A stretch of DNA of 64,000 nt from Aestuariivivens sediminicola (GTDB lineage Bacteria; Bacteroidota; Bacteroidia; Flavobacteriales; Flavobacteriaceae), in NCBI RefSeq assembly GCF_022662015.1, contig NZ_JAKMCM010000005.1, positions 62,001 through 126,000 on the forward strand, in the 5' to 3' direction. The notes beneath the pieces were generated by a model. That model was not told the origin of the DNA and searched no databases. It saw only the letters and a program-made list of their open reading frames with translations. This document shows, one piece after another, positions 19,057 to 27,580 of this stretch; within the stretch, counting starts at the first letter, position 1, and each line of letters opens with the position of its first letter. A program made the position numbers and the translations under genes.

Positions 19057-19851
19057 ATGAAAAACATATTAGTTCCCGTGGGGTCATCGAAAAATGCACT
19101 CAGCCATTTGCAGTATGCGGTGGATTTTGCCGAGGCTTTTGGCGCCAAACTTTTTGTGGTACAAGTGTATAATGTTTATACCAAGGCAGGGACCATGATA
19201 AAGGTCGATCACATTATTGAACGGGAAAGCCTTGCTTTTTTAAATGAACTGGTGTCGAAAATTGACACGAAAGGGGTCGAGGTCATTGTAAAAACGCTAA
19301 AAGGAAAATTAATAGACACCCTGGAATTGGCCTGTAAAACGGCTAATGTTGATTTGGTGTTAATTGAGCCAAGAACCAATTCTATAAGCGATAAGGTGTT
19401 TTTGGGAGAAACTTCAGGTAAGATTATTAAGCAAATGCACGTCCCTGCTCTTATTGTACCGGAAGGATATGTCTTCTCGAAACCGTCTCATGTGCTTATG
19501 GCCTTAAAGTCTGCAATTATTAAAAAGGACCATGTACTTGATCCTTTGAAGCATATTAAGAAGCAGTTTAATGCAACCATAGATTTATTACTGGTTAAAA
19601 CGCCTTATTACAACGATGGTGATTTTAAGGTAAACAAAGAATTAAAATCCGTTGTTAGCAATATTAAAGAAACGGAAAACGCCACAACGTTTCAAGGGGT
19701 ACTGCGCCATTATGAGTCTCATGACCCGGATATGCTTTGTGTGGTGCGACGAAAACGAGGGTTTTTCACCAAAAAGTGGGAAAAGAATACCATTTTGAAG
19801 AAAGATTTTCACAGTACGATACCGGTACTGGTGTTAAGTGGTTTGAAGTAG
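19057..19851 (+). CDS. universal stress protein (tandem UspA-like)
   Basis: A cytosolic stress protein of 264 residues from ATG 19057 (MKNILVPVGSSKNALSHLQYAVDFAEAFGAKL). The first domain ends with the nucleotide-loop-like GETSGKIIKQMHVPALIVPEG (about 130-150). A second, more degenerate domain follows. The open frame reaches back to 18964, but those 31 residues lie upstream of or over the predicted promoter. The first domain carries a G-x-(S/T) loop typical of ATP-binding Usp proteins, though the second G-2x-G-9x-G(S/T) pattern is incomplete. Confidence 0.88.
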   Translation: MKNILVPVGSSKNALSHLQYAVDFAEAFGAKLFVVQVYNVYTKAGTMIKVDHIIERESLAFLNELVSKIDTKGVEVIVKTLKGKLIDTLELACKTANVDLVLIEPRTNSISDKVFLGETSGKIIKQMHVPALIVPEGYVFSKPSHVLMALKSAIIKKDHVLDPLKHIKKQFNATIDLLLVKTPYYNDGDFKVNKELKSVVSNIKETENATTFQGVLRHYESHDPDMLCVVRRKRGFFTKKWEKNTILKKDFHSTIPVLVLSGLK

Positions 19852-19935
19852 AATAAAATTCCATTTTTCAGGGTATTCCGATGAACGAAGTTCTTGCTCG
19901 AGAGTTTTTTATGAGCAGTGTTGATCCGCTTTACC

Positions 19936-21282
19936 TTATTGCCATGGAACGGCACCTGATTTTCTAATGTGATTTTGTAGTTGAAATCTTAGGTCTTCGT
20001 AAAGCGCCACTTCCGTTGGTGTTAAAGGCTGTTCTTCGTATGGGTCATTTTTGAGATCGTATATTTCCAGAGGTGCATAGGGCGTATTCTGTACCAATTT
20101 AAAATCCTTATAACGCGCTGCATAATAGGCCTTGCCACCATAGTGCCAGCCTTCCCGTCTTACCCAGAACACATAACGTTCATCCGTAATTTGCGGATTA
20201 CCCAAAAGTGAAGGAAGTAAATTTATACCATCTATATTTGCAGGCGGGTCTATCCCGGCCACTTTACAGAATGTTGGAAATAAATCCATGAGCAGGGCCA
20301 GATTATCAGTTTTGGTATTGGGTTTAATTTTGTTTTTCCAATAGAAGAAGGTCGGGACACGAATACCGCCTTCGTACATGTCTTGTTTTCCTCCTCGTAA
20401 CGGATTATTGCTTTGAGCAAACCGGAGAGCTCCTCCATTATCAGAAGTAAACACAACGAGTGTGTTCTTATCCAGCCCACTTTCTTTAAGCACCTGCATT
20501 ATTCTTCCAATGTTATAATCGAGATGTTCAATTAGTGCGACGTTTTTGGCTCTCTTCTCAGAAATATTGGAGTCCCGTTCTATAACCTTTTGAAGCCATT
20601 CTTGTGGTGGCTGTATGGGGAAATGAGGTGCATTATAAGCAAGATATAAAAAGAATGGTCTGCTGGCGTTTTTCTGGTCATTTAGATATTCAATAGCCCA
20701 ATCGGTAAAGATGTCGGTAGCGTGGCCTTTGGGATCGACTTCGGTTTCGTTATGTCGCATCCAGTTTATGCCGCCTCTTCGATGGGTCCAATAGTCGTCC
20801 ATCATATCTCCCAGGAACCCTTTAAAAAGCCCGAAGCCCTTTTTGTTTGGGGTATCCGGGTTTTGAAGCCCCAAATGCCATTTCCCTACCATGGCTGTAG
20901 CGTATCCATTTTCTTTTAAAACTTCCGATATCAATAATGACTCGTCTGAAAGGTTCCCCCAATTGTCTTCGGGTATTTGCCTGATAACACCTGGTACACC
21001 AACCATATCCGGGTATTTGCCTGTGAGCAGTGAAGCCCTGCTGGGGGAACAAACAGTACTGTTCGCGTAGAAGTTTGTAAAGGTTAGACCTTGTTTGGCC
21101 AGGTTGTCAATCTCTGGAGTATTCATATCGAGTGCCCCTTGGATGGATAAATCGCCATAACCCAAATCGTCAACCAATATGCATAAAATATTGGGGCGTT
21201 CAAAAGCGTTGGGGGTTTGACCAAAAACACTAGAGCAGCCTATTAGTGTCAAGATGCTGAATATGCGGATACTTTTTTTCAT
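19936..21282 (-). CDS. sulfatase, S1 family lipoprotein
   Basis: A type I sulfatase hydrolysing sulfate esters, probably of algal or animal polysaccharide. The active-site signature CSPSR (Cys78 of the chosen frame, 448 residues) would be converted to formylglycine. Metal ligands appear in LVDDLGYGDLS (Asp-Asp) and VVFTSDNGGAL (Asp-Asn). MKKSIRIFSILTLIGC makes a lipobox, so I start at ATG 21282 rather than 21306. No formylglycine-generating enzyme, SusC/SusD pair or glycoside hydrolase is adjacent, so it is an orphan here. Substrate cannot be set by eye. Confidence 0.93.
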   Translation of the reverse strand: MKKSIRIFSILTLIGCSSVFGQTPNAFERPNILCILVDDLGYGDLSIQGALDMNTPEIDNLAKQGLTFTNFYANSTVCSPSRASLLTGKYPDMVGVPGVIRQIPEDNWGNLSDESLLISEVLKENGYATAMVGKWHLGLQNPDTPNKKGFGLFKGFLGDMMDDYWTHRRGGINWMRHNETEVDPKGHATDIFTDWAIEYLNDQKNASRPFFLYLAYNAPHFPIQPPQEWLQKVIERDSNISEKRAKNVALIEHLDYNIGRIMQVLKESGLDKNTLVVFTSDNGGALRFAQSNNPLRGGKQDMYEGGIRVPTFFYWKNKIKPNTKTDNLALLMDLFPTFCKVAGIDPPANIDGINLLPSLLGNPQITDERYVFWVRREGWHYGGKAYYAARYKDFKLVQNTPYAPLEIYDLKNDPYEEQPLTPTEVALYEDLRFQLQNHIRKSGAVPWQ

Positions 21283-21385
21283 AAGATGATGTGGTTTAGA
21301 TGACAAAAGTCCCTTGTTTTTTTAAGATGTATTAAATTGGCGTATCTCAATTATATCTATAATGCGGCAGCACGAAACAATTGTT

Positions 21386-21739
21386 TTAATGCGCAACACC
21401 TATATCATACTTTGCCGTCAGGTATTTGGCAATCATAGGGGCTGAATTAACAAAATAATACACCCCATGTTCCTTAAGATAACTGGTGTCGGTCAATCCG
21501 TTAACTTCATGTTTATCCAGGATTAAATTCGGACAGCCCTGATGGTCTTCACCTATCAGTTCAACTATTTGCTTTCTGGGCCTTTCAAAATCAATAAAGA
21601 AAATTTCCAGTTTGTCCTTAAGCTCGGGATAATAGTTTAAAACTCCAAGGATCATAGCACAATAAGGGCAATAAAATTTGGTGTGAGCATCTATTTTTTT
21701 ATCTGGGAAATCAGGTTTAAGTAAAAATAATTTTGCCAT
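21386..21739 (-). CDS. DUF3088 family protein
   Basis: A 117-residue protein that matches my recollection of DUF3088. It opens MAKLFLLKPDFPDKK, then has a thioredoxin-like CPYC motif (TKFYCPYCAMILGVL, about 22-36) and IDFERPRKQIVELIGEDHQGCPNLIL. The CxxC motif and following helix suggest a redox or disulfide function in the cytosol, which is inference. It is co-directional with the LexA-like gene 65 bases upstream of its start. Confidence 0.82.
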   Translation of the reverse strand: MAKLFLLKPDFPDKKIDAHTKFYCPYCAMILGVLNYYPELKDKLEIFFIDFERPRKQIVELIGEDHQGCPNLILDKHEVNGLTDTSYLKEHGVYYFVNSAPMIAKYLTAKYDIGVAH

Positions 21740-21803
21740 TGAACAGGTATTTATTACAGTCTTGAAGTTAAGGATTAATTAAACATGAATACATGAGGCA
21801 ATG

Positions 21804-22577
21804 CTATTTGGCCATTTTTTCTAAAGCTTTAAGTTCAACACCTAAAGCATTCAGCATTTGTGATATGCTACTTATCTTTAATTCACTTTCGTCATATTCC
21901 TGAGTGTTAATGCAACAGGCAAATTCCCAAAGTTCCAATACTTCAGTTATCGGAACATCATAAGGGTCATAATTCCTATTGTCCGGGCTTAGCTTCAATG
22001 TCCCATTTTCTTTAATTTGGTTGTATACCCGTTTGTAGGTCATTCCGTCGTTTAAGGTGACGATTATATAGGTACGGCCATCCTTAACATCATTTATACT
22101 TTCCACGTATTTTCCAACAACATAAGCTCCATCCTTCACCGGGAGCATGGAGTCGCCCTTGATTGGAAACGCCCTGTGTTTTCCTGTGGGTAAAAAAGGC
22201 AATTTGATTTTTTCAAGTTGCTCTATATATTCGGGGTCATCATACCCGGCCAGATAACCTGCAGTTGCTTTAATTGGTACCACTTCTATGACATCTTCAT
22301 TGTTGTCATCTACCATAATCGGAAAAAGCACTCTGCTATTTGCAATTTCAATAAATGAAACGTCTTTGGTCTTTCTTAAATCCACTTTAATCAAGGTGTC
22401 AATAGGTATTCTAGAATACTTAGACAGTTCAATTAGTCTTTCAATAGAGGGTTCGGTCCTGCCCGACTCAAATGACATTACCATAGATCTGGACCATCTA
22501 AGCTCTTCAGCAAGATATTCTTGTGTGAATGCTTTCCGCTCCCTTATGAAGCGAATGTTTGATGCAATAAAATTCAT
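21804..22577 (-). CDS. XRE/S24 family LexA-like self-cleaving repressor
   Basis: A 257-residue transcription repressor. An N-terminal XRE-type helix-turn-helix (about 5-60, FTQEYLAEELRWSRSMVMSFESG) is joined to a C-terminal S24 peptidase domain. The catalytic Ser143 is in KGDSMLPVKDG and Lys182 in MTYKRVYN. A likely self-cleavage bond is Ala106-Gly107 (KATAGYLAGY). LexA-type family logic predicts RecA*-stimulated cleavage after DNA damage. It is divergent from dnaE-dinB across a 52-base gap holding a long palindrome, so it probably represses both itself and the polymerases. It is longer than, and distinct from, canonical LexA. Confidence 0.9.
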   Translation of the reverse strand: MNFIASNIRFIRERKAFTQEYLAEELRWSRSMVMSFESGRTEPSIERLIELSKYSRIPIDTLIKVDLRKTKDVSFIEIANSRVLFPIMVDDNNEDVIEVVPIKATAGYLAGYDDPEYIEQLEKIKLPFLPTGKHRAFPIKGDSMLPVKDGAYVVGKYVESINDVKDGRTYIIVTLNDGMTYKRVYNQIKENGTLKLSPDNRNYDPYDVPITEVLELWEFACCINTQEYDESELKISSISQMLNALGVELKALEKMAK

Positions 22578-22580
22578 AAT

Positions 22581-22617
22581 GTTTCAAAAGTAAACAATAA
22601 TTGTTTAAAAACGAAAC
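22581..22617. promoter_or_regulatory. palindromic operator between repressor and polymerase genes
   Basis: A perfect 17-base palindrome, TAAACAAT-A-ATTGTTTA, lies at 22591-22607. It sits inside a symmetrical outer pair GTTTC (22581-22585) and GAAAC (22613-22617), centred on the same base, 22599. It touches the -7 box of the repressor (22585-22592) and ends next to that of dnaE (22618-22625), so a bound dimer would block both promoters. Confidence 0.75.
22585..22592 (-). promoter_or_regulatory. -7 box of the repressor gene
   Basis: TACTTTTG on the minus strand fits TAnnTTTG, 7 bases before the repressor ATG at 22577. Its upstream edge runs into the palindrome. The short distance implies a leaderless or near-leaderless mRNA. 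Confidence 0.5.
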
Positions 22618-22625
22618 TAATTTTG
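22618..22625 (+). promoter_or_regulatory. -7 box of the dnaE-dinB transcript
   Basis: TAATTTTG fits TAnnTTTG and ends 4 bases before the dnaE ATG at 22630. The mRNA would start at or near the ATG, so it is probably leaderless. No TTTG is present at -33; the palindrome occupies that space. Confidence 0.55.
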
Positions 22626-22629
22626 CAAT

Positions 22630-25611
22630 ATGATTTTGAACTCACATTCATATTTCAGCTTACGGTACGGAACCATCAAACCCATAGACCTGCTCGATCT
22701 CGCAAATAAAGGGGGGTATCGGGTCTTCGTACTCACCGATATAAACAACACCTCGGCGTGTTTGGAGTATATGCGATTGGCTTCTAAGTTCAGTATAAAA
22801 CCGCTTATAGGGGTTGATTTTAGGAACGGTGCAAAACAGGAATTTGTTCTGATAGCTAAGAACAATAATGGTTTTCAGCAGATCAATACCTATCTCTCGA
22901 AATTTTTACATCAGGACAATTACGAAATCCCCAATAGAGCTGAGGCGCTAAACGATGTATTTACCATTTACCCCTTTGAAAGATACTATGGGAATACCTT
23001 GGGGGAAAATGAATTTTGGGGTGTAAAAATAAGTGATCTGAACAGCATTAAGTTTCTCAGGTTTCAAGGGGATGCCGGTAAATTGGTTATCCTACATACC
23101 GTAACATATAAAGATAAAAGGGGATACAATACCCATAGATTACTGAGGGCTATAGACAATAATACCCTGTTGAGTAAATTACCAAAAAGTGAAACCTGTG
23201 ACGAACAGGATACATTTATGCCCTGTAACAAACTAATAGACTACTATAAAGCCTATCCCGAGATCGTTGAAAATACAAAACGCCTGCTGGATTCCTGTAA
23301 CGTAGAGTTCGATTTCAGTCAAAAAGTGCCCAATAACCAAAGCGCCTATACAAATAATAAGGCTTTGGATTTTAAGCTGTTAAAGCGACTTACCTACAAG
23401 GGGTTGAAATACCGTTATGATGAGGTAACCGACAGCATACTGGATCGGATAGATAAAGAGCTTAAAATCATTAAAGAAAAGGAATTTGTGTCCTACTTCC
23501 TGATCAATTGGAAAATTCTAAAGTATGCAAGGCACAAGGGTTACTTTTATGTGGGCCGTGGCAGTGGAGCAAATAGCATTGTAGCCTATTTACTTCGCAT
23601 CACAGATGTCGATCCTATCGAATTGGATTTGTATTTTGAGAGGTTCATCAATCTATACAGGACGAACCCTCCTGATTTCGATATCGATTTTAGTCATAGA
23701 GACAGGGATGATATTATCGACTTTATTTTTAAGACCTTTAAAAACACGGCCTTAATAACGGTCTACAATACCTTTAAATATAAAGCTTCGGTAAGGGAGC
23801 TTGGAAAAGTATTTGGGCTTCCAAAATCAGAAATAGATGTGCTTTCGTCGGGACACTATAGCGTTCAGGACCTGGATCAGCTCTCACAATTAGTCATTGT
23901 TTACAGTAAGCACATTCAAGGTTTTCCTAACTATTTGGGCATACATGCAGGAGGGATTATTATTTCCGAAAAACCGGTACACTATTATACGGCTACGTTC
24001 ATGCCTCCAAAAGGCTTCCCAACAACACAAATAGACATGGTCGTTGCTGAAGACATTGGATTGTACAAGTTCGATATATTGAGCCAAAGAGGATTGGGTA
24101 AAATAAAGGAAACGGTTGATATCGTTGCATACAACCATCCTTGCCAAAACAGATTGGATATCCATGATATCAAGCGATTCAAACAAGATGAAAGGATAAA
24201 ATACCTGTTGAGGAACGCAAAAGCAATAGGGTGTTTTTATGTGGAATCTCCTGCCATGCGTATGTTATTAAAGAAATTAAGGGTGGATGATTATCTGGGA
24301 TTGGTTGCGGCAAGCTCGGTTATTAGACCGGGAGTATCTAAATCGGGTATGATGCGAGAGTACATATTGAGGTACAGGTATCCTAACAGGAGAAAGGAAG
24401 CGCATCCCGTATTGTACAATATCATGCCCGATACCTTTGGTGTTATGGTGTACCAGGAAGACGTTATCAAGGTTGCCCATTACTTTGGCGGTTTAAACCT
24501 TGGTGAAGCCGATATGCTAAGGCGGGGGATGTCTGGTAAGTTTAGATCCAGAGAAGAGTTCCTAAAGGTCAAGTCGCAATTTTTCAGCAATTGTAAGAAC
24601 AGTGGCAAGGAAGTATCGCTTACCAGGGAGATCTGGCGACAAATAGAAAGCTTTGCGGGATATGCATTTGCCAAAGGGCACTCAGCCAGCTATGCAGTAG
24701 AAAGCTACCAAAGTTTGTTTTTAAAAGCCTATTATCCACTGGAATATATGGTAGCTACAATTAATAATGGCGGCGGGTTTTACAGCACAGAACTGTATGT
24801 CCATGAAACCAGAATGCACGGGGGAAATGTTCAGGCGCCGTGTGTCAATAAAAGCTTTAGGCAGGCCGTAATTTACGGGAAGGATATTTATATAGGGTTT
24901 ATGTTTTTACAGTCCTTTGAAACGAAAAACGCTAAGACAATAGTTGAGCAGCGGTTAAAGTACGGGGATTATAAATCTCTCGATGATTTTATTGACAGGG
25001 TGCCAATTTCTATGGAGCAAGTGGCCATACTTATAAAGATAAATGCCTTTAGGTTTACCGGCATTAACAAGAGGGAACTGCTATGGGAAGCTTATATGAA
25101 GATCAATAAAATTACCTTTGAAGCGCATGTAACAACCTTATTTAAAACCGAAAGAATTCATTTTAAGACACCGGAATTGCCGTCTACAAAACTTGAGGAC
25201 GCGTTTGATGAAATCGAACTGTTGGGGTTTCCGTTATGCAATCCATTTCACCTACTTTTAAAGCCTGTTAAAACAGGTTTAAGGGCTAAGCAGTTGCCCA
25301 AATATGTAAATCATATTGTAGAAGTGACAGGCTATTTGGTTACAACCAAAAGAACCTCGACTTCAAATGGGAAGTCCATGTACTTCGGTACATTTTTAGA
25401 TTATGACGGCGGTTTTTTGGATACCGTCCATTTCCCTCCTGTGGCGGCTAAATATCCATTTAGAGGCAAGGGGGTGTATCGTATCAAGGGAAAAGTTTTG
25501 GAGGAATTCGATTGTATCAACATAGAGGTTATGGCCATGTACCGGTTGGCTATAATAGAAGACCCCAGATATTCCGATCATGAAACCATACAAAATAAAA
25601 TGACCCTATGA
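22630..25611 (+). CDS. DnaE-type DNA polymerase III alpha subunit (error-prone cassette type)
   Basis: A C-family replicative-type polymerase of 993 residues, shorter than housekeeping DnaE (about 1,150-1,450). The palm Asp residues are in NPPDFDIDFSHRDRDD (Asp349, 351, 353), and FAKGHSASYAVESYQSLFLKAYYP is the usual fingers-region block. The N-terminal PHP domain is degenerate: HxH is NSH, the later His of TDHG reads TDIN, and Glu of GCEF reads GVDF. It should therefore lack PHP metal binding and proofreading. An OB-fold region follows (VEVTGYLVTTKRTSTSN). Its pairing with a Y-family polymerase and LexA-like repressor points to translesion synthesis. It may be called dnaE2, though no imuA is seen. 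Confidence 0.9.
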   Translation: MILNSHSYFSLRYGTIKPIDLLDLANKGGYRVFVLTDINNTSACLEYMRLASKFSIKPLIGVDFRNGAKQEFVLIAKNNNGFQQINTYLSKFLHQDNYEIPNRAEALNDVFTIYPFERYYGNTLGENEFWGVKISDLNSIKFLRFQGDAGKLVILHTVTYKDKRGYNTHRLLRAIDNNTLLSKLPKSETCDEQDTFMPCNKLIDYYKAYPEIVENTKRLLDSCNVEFDFSQKVPNNQSAYTNNKALDFKLLKRLTYKGLKYRYDEVTDSILDRIDKELKIIKEKEFVSYFLINWKILKYARHKGYFYVGRGSGANSIVAYLLRITDVDPIELDLYFERFINLYRTNPPDFDIDFSHRDRDDIIDFIFKTFKNTALITVYNTFKYKASVRELGKVFGLPKSEIDVLSSGHYSVQDLDQLSQLVIVYSKHIQGFPNYLGIHAGGIIISEKPVHYYTATFMPPKGFPTTQIDMVVAEDIGLYKFDILSQRGLGKIKETVDIVAYNHPCQNRLDIHDIKRFKQDERIKYLLRNAKAIGCFYVESPAMRMLLKKLRVDDYLGLVAASSVIRPGVSKSGMMREYILRYRYPNRRKEAHPVLYNIMPDTFGVMVYQEDVIKVAHYFGGLNLGEADMLRRGMSGKFRSREEFLKVKSQFFSNCKNSGKEVSLTREIWRQIESFAGYAFAKGHSASYAVESYQSLFLKAYYPLEYMVATINNGGGFYSTELYVHETRMHGGNVQAPCVNKSFRQAVIYGKDIYIGFMFLQSFETKNAKTIVEQRLKYGDYKSLDDFIDRVPISMEQVAILIKINAFRFTGINKRELLWEAYMKINKITFEAHVTTLFKTERIHFKTPELPSTKLEDAFDEIELLGFPLCNPFHLLLKPVKTGLRAKQLPKYVNHIVEVTGYLVTTKRTSTSNGKSMYFGTFLDYDGGFLDTVHFPPVAAKYPFRGKGVYRIKGKVLEEFDCINIEVMAMYRLAIIEDPRYSDHETIQNKMTL

Positions 25612-26825
25612 AACAAGACCGATCTATAGTGCACATGGACCTGGATACTTTTTTTGTGTCCTGTGAAAGGTTACTGGACAATAGGTTAATAGGAAAACCT
25701 GTGCTTATTGGAGGCACATCTGACAGGGGTGTGGTGGCATCCTGTAGCTATGAGGCAAGGCGCTTTGGAATCCATTCTGCCATGCCCATGAAAATGGCTA
25801 AGATGTTATGTCCGGAAGCCATTGTTCTTAGAGGTAATTCTGGAGTTTATTCGAAGTTTTCAAATACGGTAACGGAAATAATAAAGGAAAGTGTCCCTTT
25901 ATATGAAAAGTCTTCGGTAGATGAGTTTTACATTGATTTAACCGGAATGGATCAATTTTTTGGTTGTCATAAATTGGCTTTAGAGATCAGGCAAAGGATA
26001 ATCAAAGAGACAGGCTTACCCATATCATTTGGGTTGTCGACCAATAAAACGGTATCTAAGGTTGCTACGGGAGAGGCAAAGCCCAACAACCAGATGCAAA
26101 TACAAAAAGGCACCGAAAAACCATTTTTATCTCCATTATCGGTAAGAAAAATACCTATGGTTGGCGAAGTCACCTATAAATCGCTCTGTGATTTGGGGAT
26201 TAAACGAATTAAAACCGTTCAGGAAATGCCCATGGAAATGATGCACAGGGTGCTTGGTAAAAATGGGTTAACCATTTGGAAAAAAGCCAATGGCATTGAT
26301 GATACACCGGTAGTACAGTACCATGAAAGGAAGTCTATATCAACAGAAAGAACATTCGATAAGGACACTACCGATGTTAGAAAACTGGAAAGCATCATAA
26401 CAGCTATGGCCGAGAACCTGGTATATCAATTAAGACGCGGAAATAAGCTCACGGCCTGTGTGACCTTTAAGATACGCTATTCCGATTTTCAGACCTATAC
26501 CATGCAACAGCGGATTCCCTATAGCTCGGCAGACCACAAGATAATTCCTGTGGTTATGGGGCTTTACAGGAAGTTGTACCAAAGGCGGTTATTGGTAAGA
26601 TTAATAGGGGTAAAGTTCAGCAGTCTTGTGGAAGGCGGCTACCAAATACATCTTTTTGAAGATAATGATAAGATCATCAATCTGTACCAGGCTATGGACA
26701 AAATGCGTGAACGTTATGGCGACAGGGCTGTTATTCGTGCCAATGGCATGGAGGCGAAAAGCATTAGTCGATGGAATCCTTTTACGGGCGAGCCACCACC
26801 CTTGTTGGCTAATAGAAGAAGATAG
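25608..26825 (+). CDS. dinB: Y-family DNA polymerase, DinB/Pol IV type
   Basis: A 405-residue error-prone lesion-bypass polymerase. Catalytic residues are intact: Asp11 (HMDLDTFFVSCERL) and Asp105-Glu106 (KSSVDEFYIDLTG). The steric-gate and finger segment GVVASCSYEARRFGIHSAMP is normal. A beta-clamp motif QIHLF lies at 346-350, followed by a C-terminal tail ending in Arg-rich NRRR. Because catalytic carboxylates are present, it is an active DinB, not the inactive ImuB seen in classical ImuA-ImuB-DnaE2 cassettes. It overlaps dnaE by ATGA, so they are made together. Confidence 0.92.
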   Translation: MKQDRSIVHMDLDTFFVSCERLLDNRLIGKPVLIGGTSDRGVVASCSYEARRFGIHSAMPMKMAKMLCPEAIVLRGNSGVYSKFSNTVTEIIKESVPLYEKSSVDEFYIDLTGMDQFFGCHKLALEIRQRIIKETGLPISFGLSTNKTVSKVATGEAKPNNQMQIQKGTEKPFLSPLSVRKIPMVGEVTYKSLCDLGIKRIKTVQEMPMEMMHRVLGKNGLTIWKKANGIDDTPVVQYHERKSISTERTFDKDTTDVRKLESIITAMAENLVYQLRRGNKLTACVTFKIRYSDFQTYTMQQRIPYSSADHKIIPVVMGLYRKLYQRRLLVRLIGVKFSSLVEGGYQIHLFEDNDKIINLYQAMDKMRERYGDRAVIRANGMEAKSISRWNPFTGEPPPLLANRRR

Positions 26826-26873
26826 AGCCTGCAAATAATTGGATATTTCATTTCGGAGGACACATTCTTGTTA

Positions 26874-27413
26874 TTATTCGAAGCGCTTAATCATGCGATA
26901 CATCCCTCGGTAGGTTGCTTTCATCATACTGGAATTATAAGCGAAGGCGTCTTTCTTAATAAAACCCATATTTTCATAAAACCCTATGGCTTGTGGCTGA
27001 CTGTCCATAACTTCAAGCCAAAGGGCGGCCCCATTTTCTTTACAGAAGGTCTCTTCAATCCAATTCAAAATATGTTTTCCAATGCCTTTGCCTTGTATTT
27101 TTGGTGACAAATAGATGCGCTGGAGTTTTACCATAGAATTAGACATAACCCCCGGCATGGATGTATTAGTAATAACCCTTAGAATTCCAACCAGCTTGTA
27201 CTTAAAGATTACAAAGTAATAGTAGGCCTTTGGATCTTTCAGTTCCAATCTCAAATTGGATTCTGAATATAACTCCTGCAAATAGCTATCACCATTATCC
27301 ACCCATAAGTGACCGTAAACCGGAGGATAAATGGTTTGCATTAAATTAAAAAGCGTATCACCATCGGAGGTGTCTATAGACTTTAGGCAAAGGTTCTTAT
27401 CAAGGGTTATCAT
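26874..27413 (-). CDS. GNAT family N-acetyltransferase
   Basis: A 179-residue acetyl-CoA-dependent transferase. Motif A is RIYLSPKIQGKGIGKHILNW (about 93-112) with loop QGKGIG, and the C-terminal ALWLEVMDSQPQAIGFYENMGF is typical. It stands alone, convergent with dinB. The acceptor is unknown; the family covers amino groups of proteins, amino acids and antibiotics. Confidence 0.88.
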   Translation of the reverse strand: MITLDKNLCLKSIDTSDGDTLFNLMQTIYPPVYGHLWVDNGDSYLQELYSESNLRLELKDPKAYYYFVIFKYKLVGILRVITNTSMPGVMSNSMVKLQRIYLSPKIQGKGIGKHILNWIEETFCKENGAALWLEVMDSQPQAIGFYENMGFIKKDAFAYNSSMMKATYRGMYRMIKRFE

Positions 27414-27580
27414 TTTATGCCATTTAGGAGCGCCAGGCCCACCTGTAAAAGCGGGTATTAAATCTTTGAAAGAAACAATTTTACCCAGCCGGCAGACTAT
27501 ACCATTACCCAGAGCTCTGGTCTTGCATATCTGTAATTAAACAGATTATACTATTTATGTGCACCAGGAGGATAGTACCC

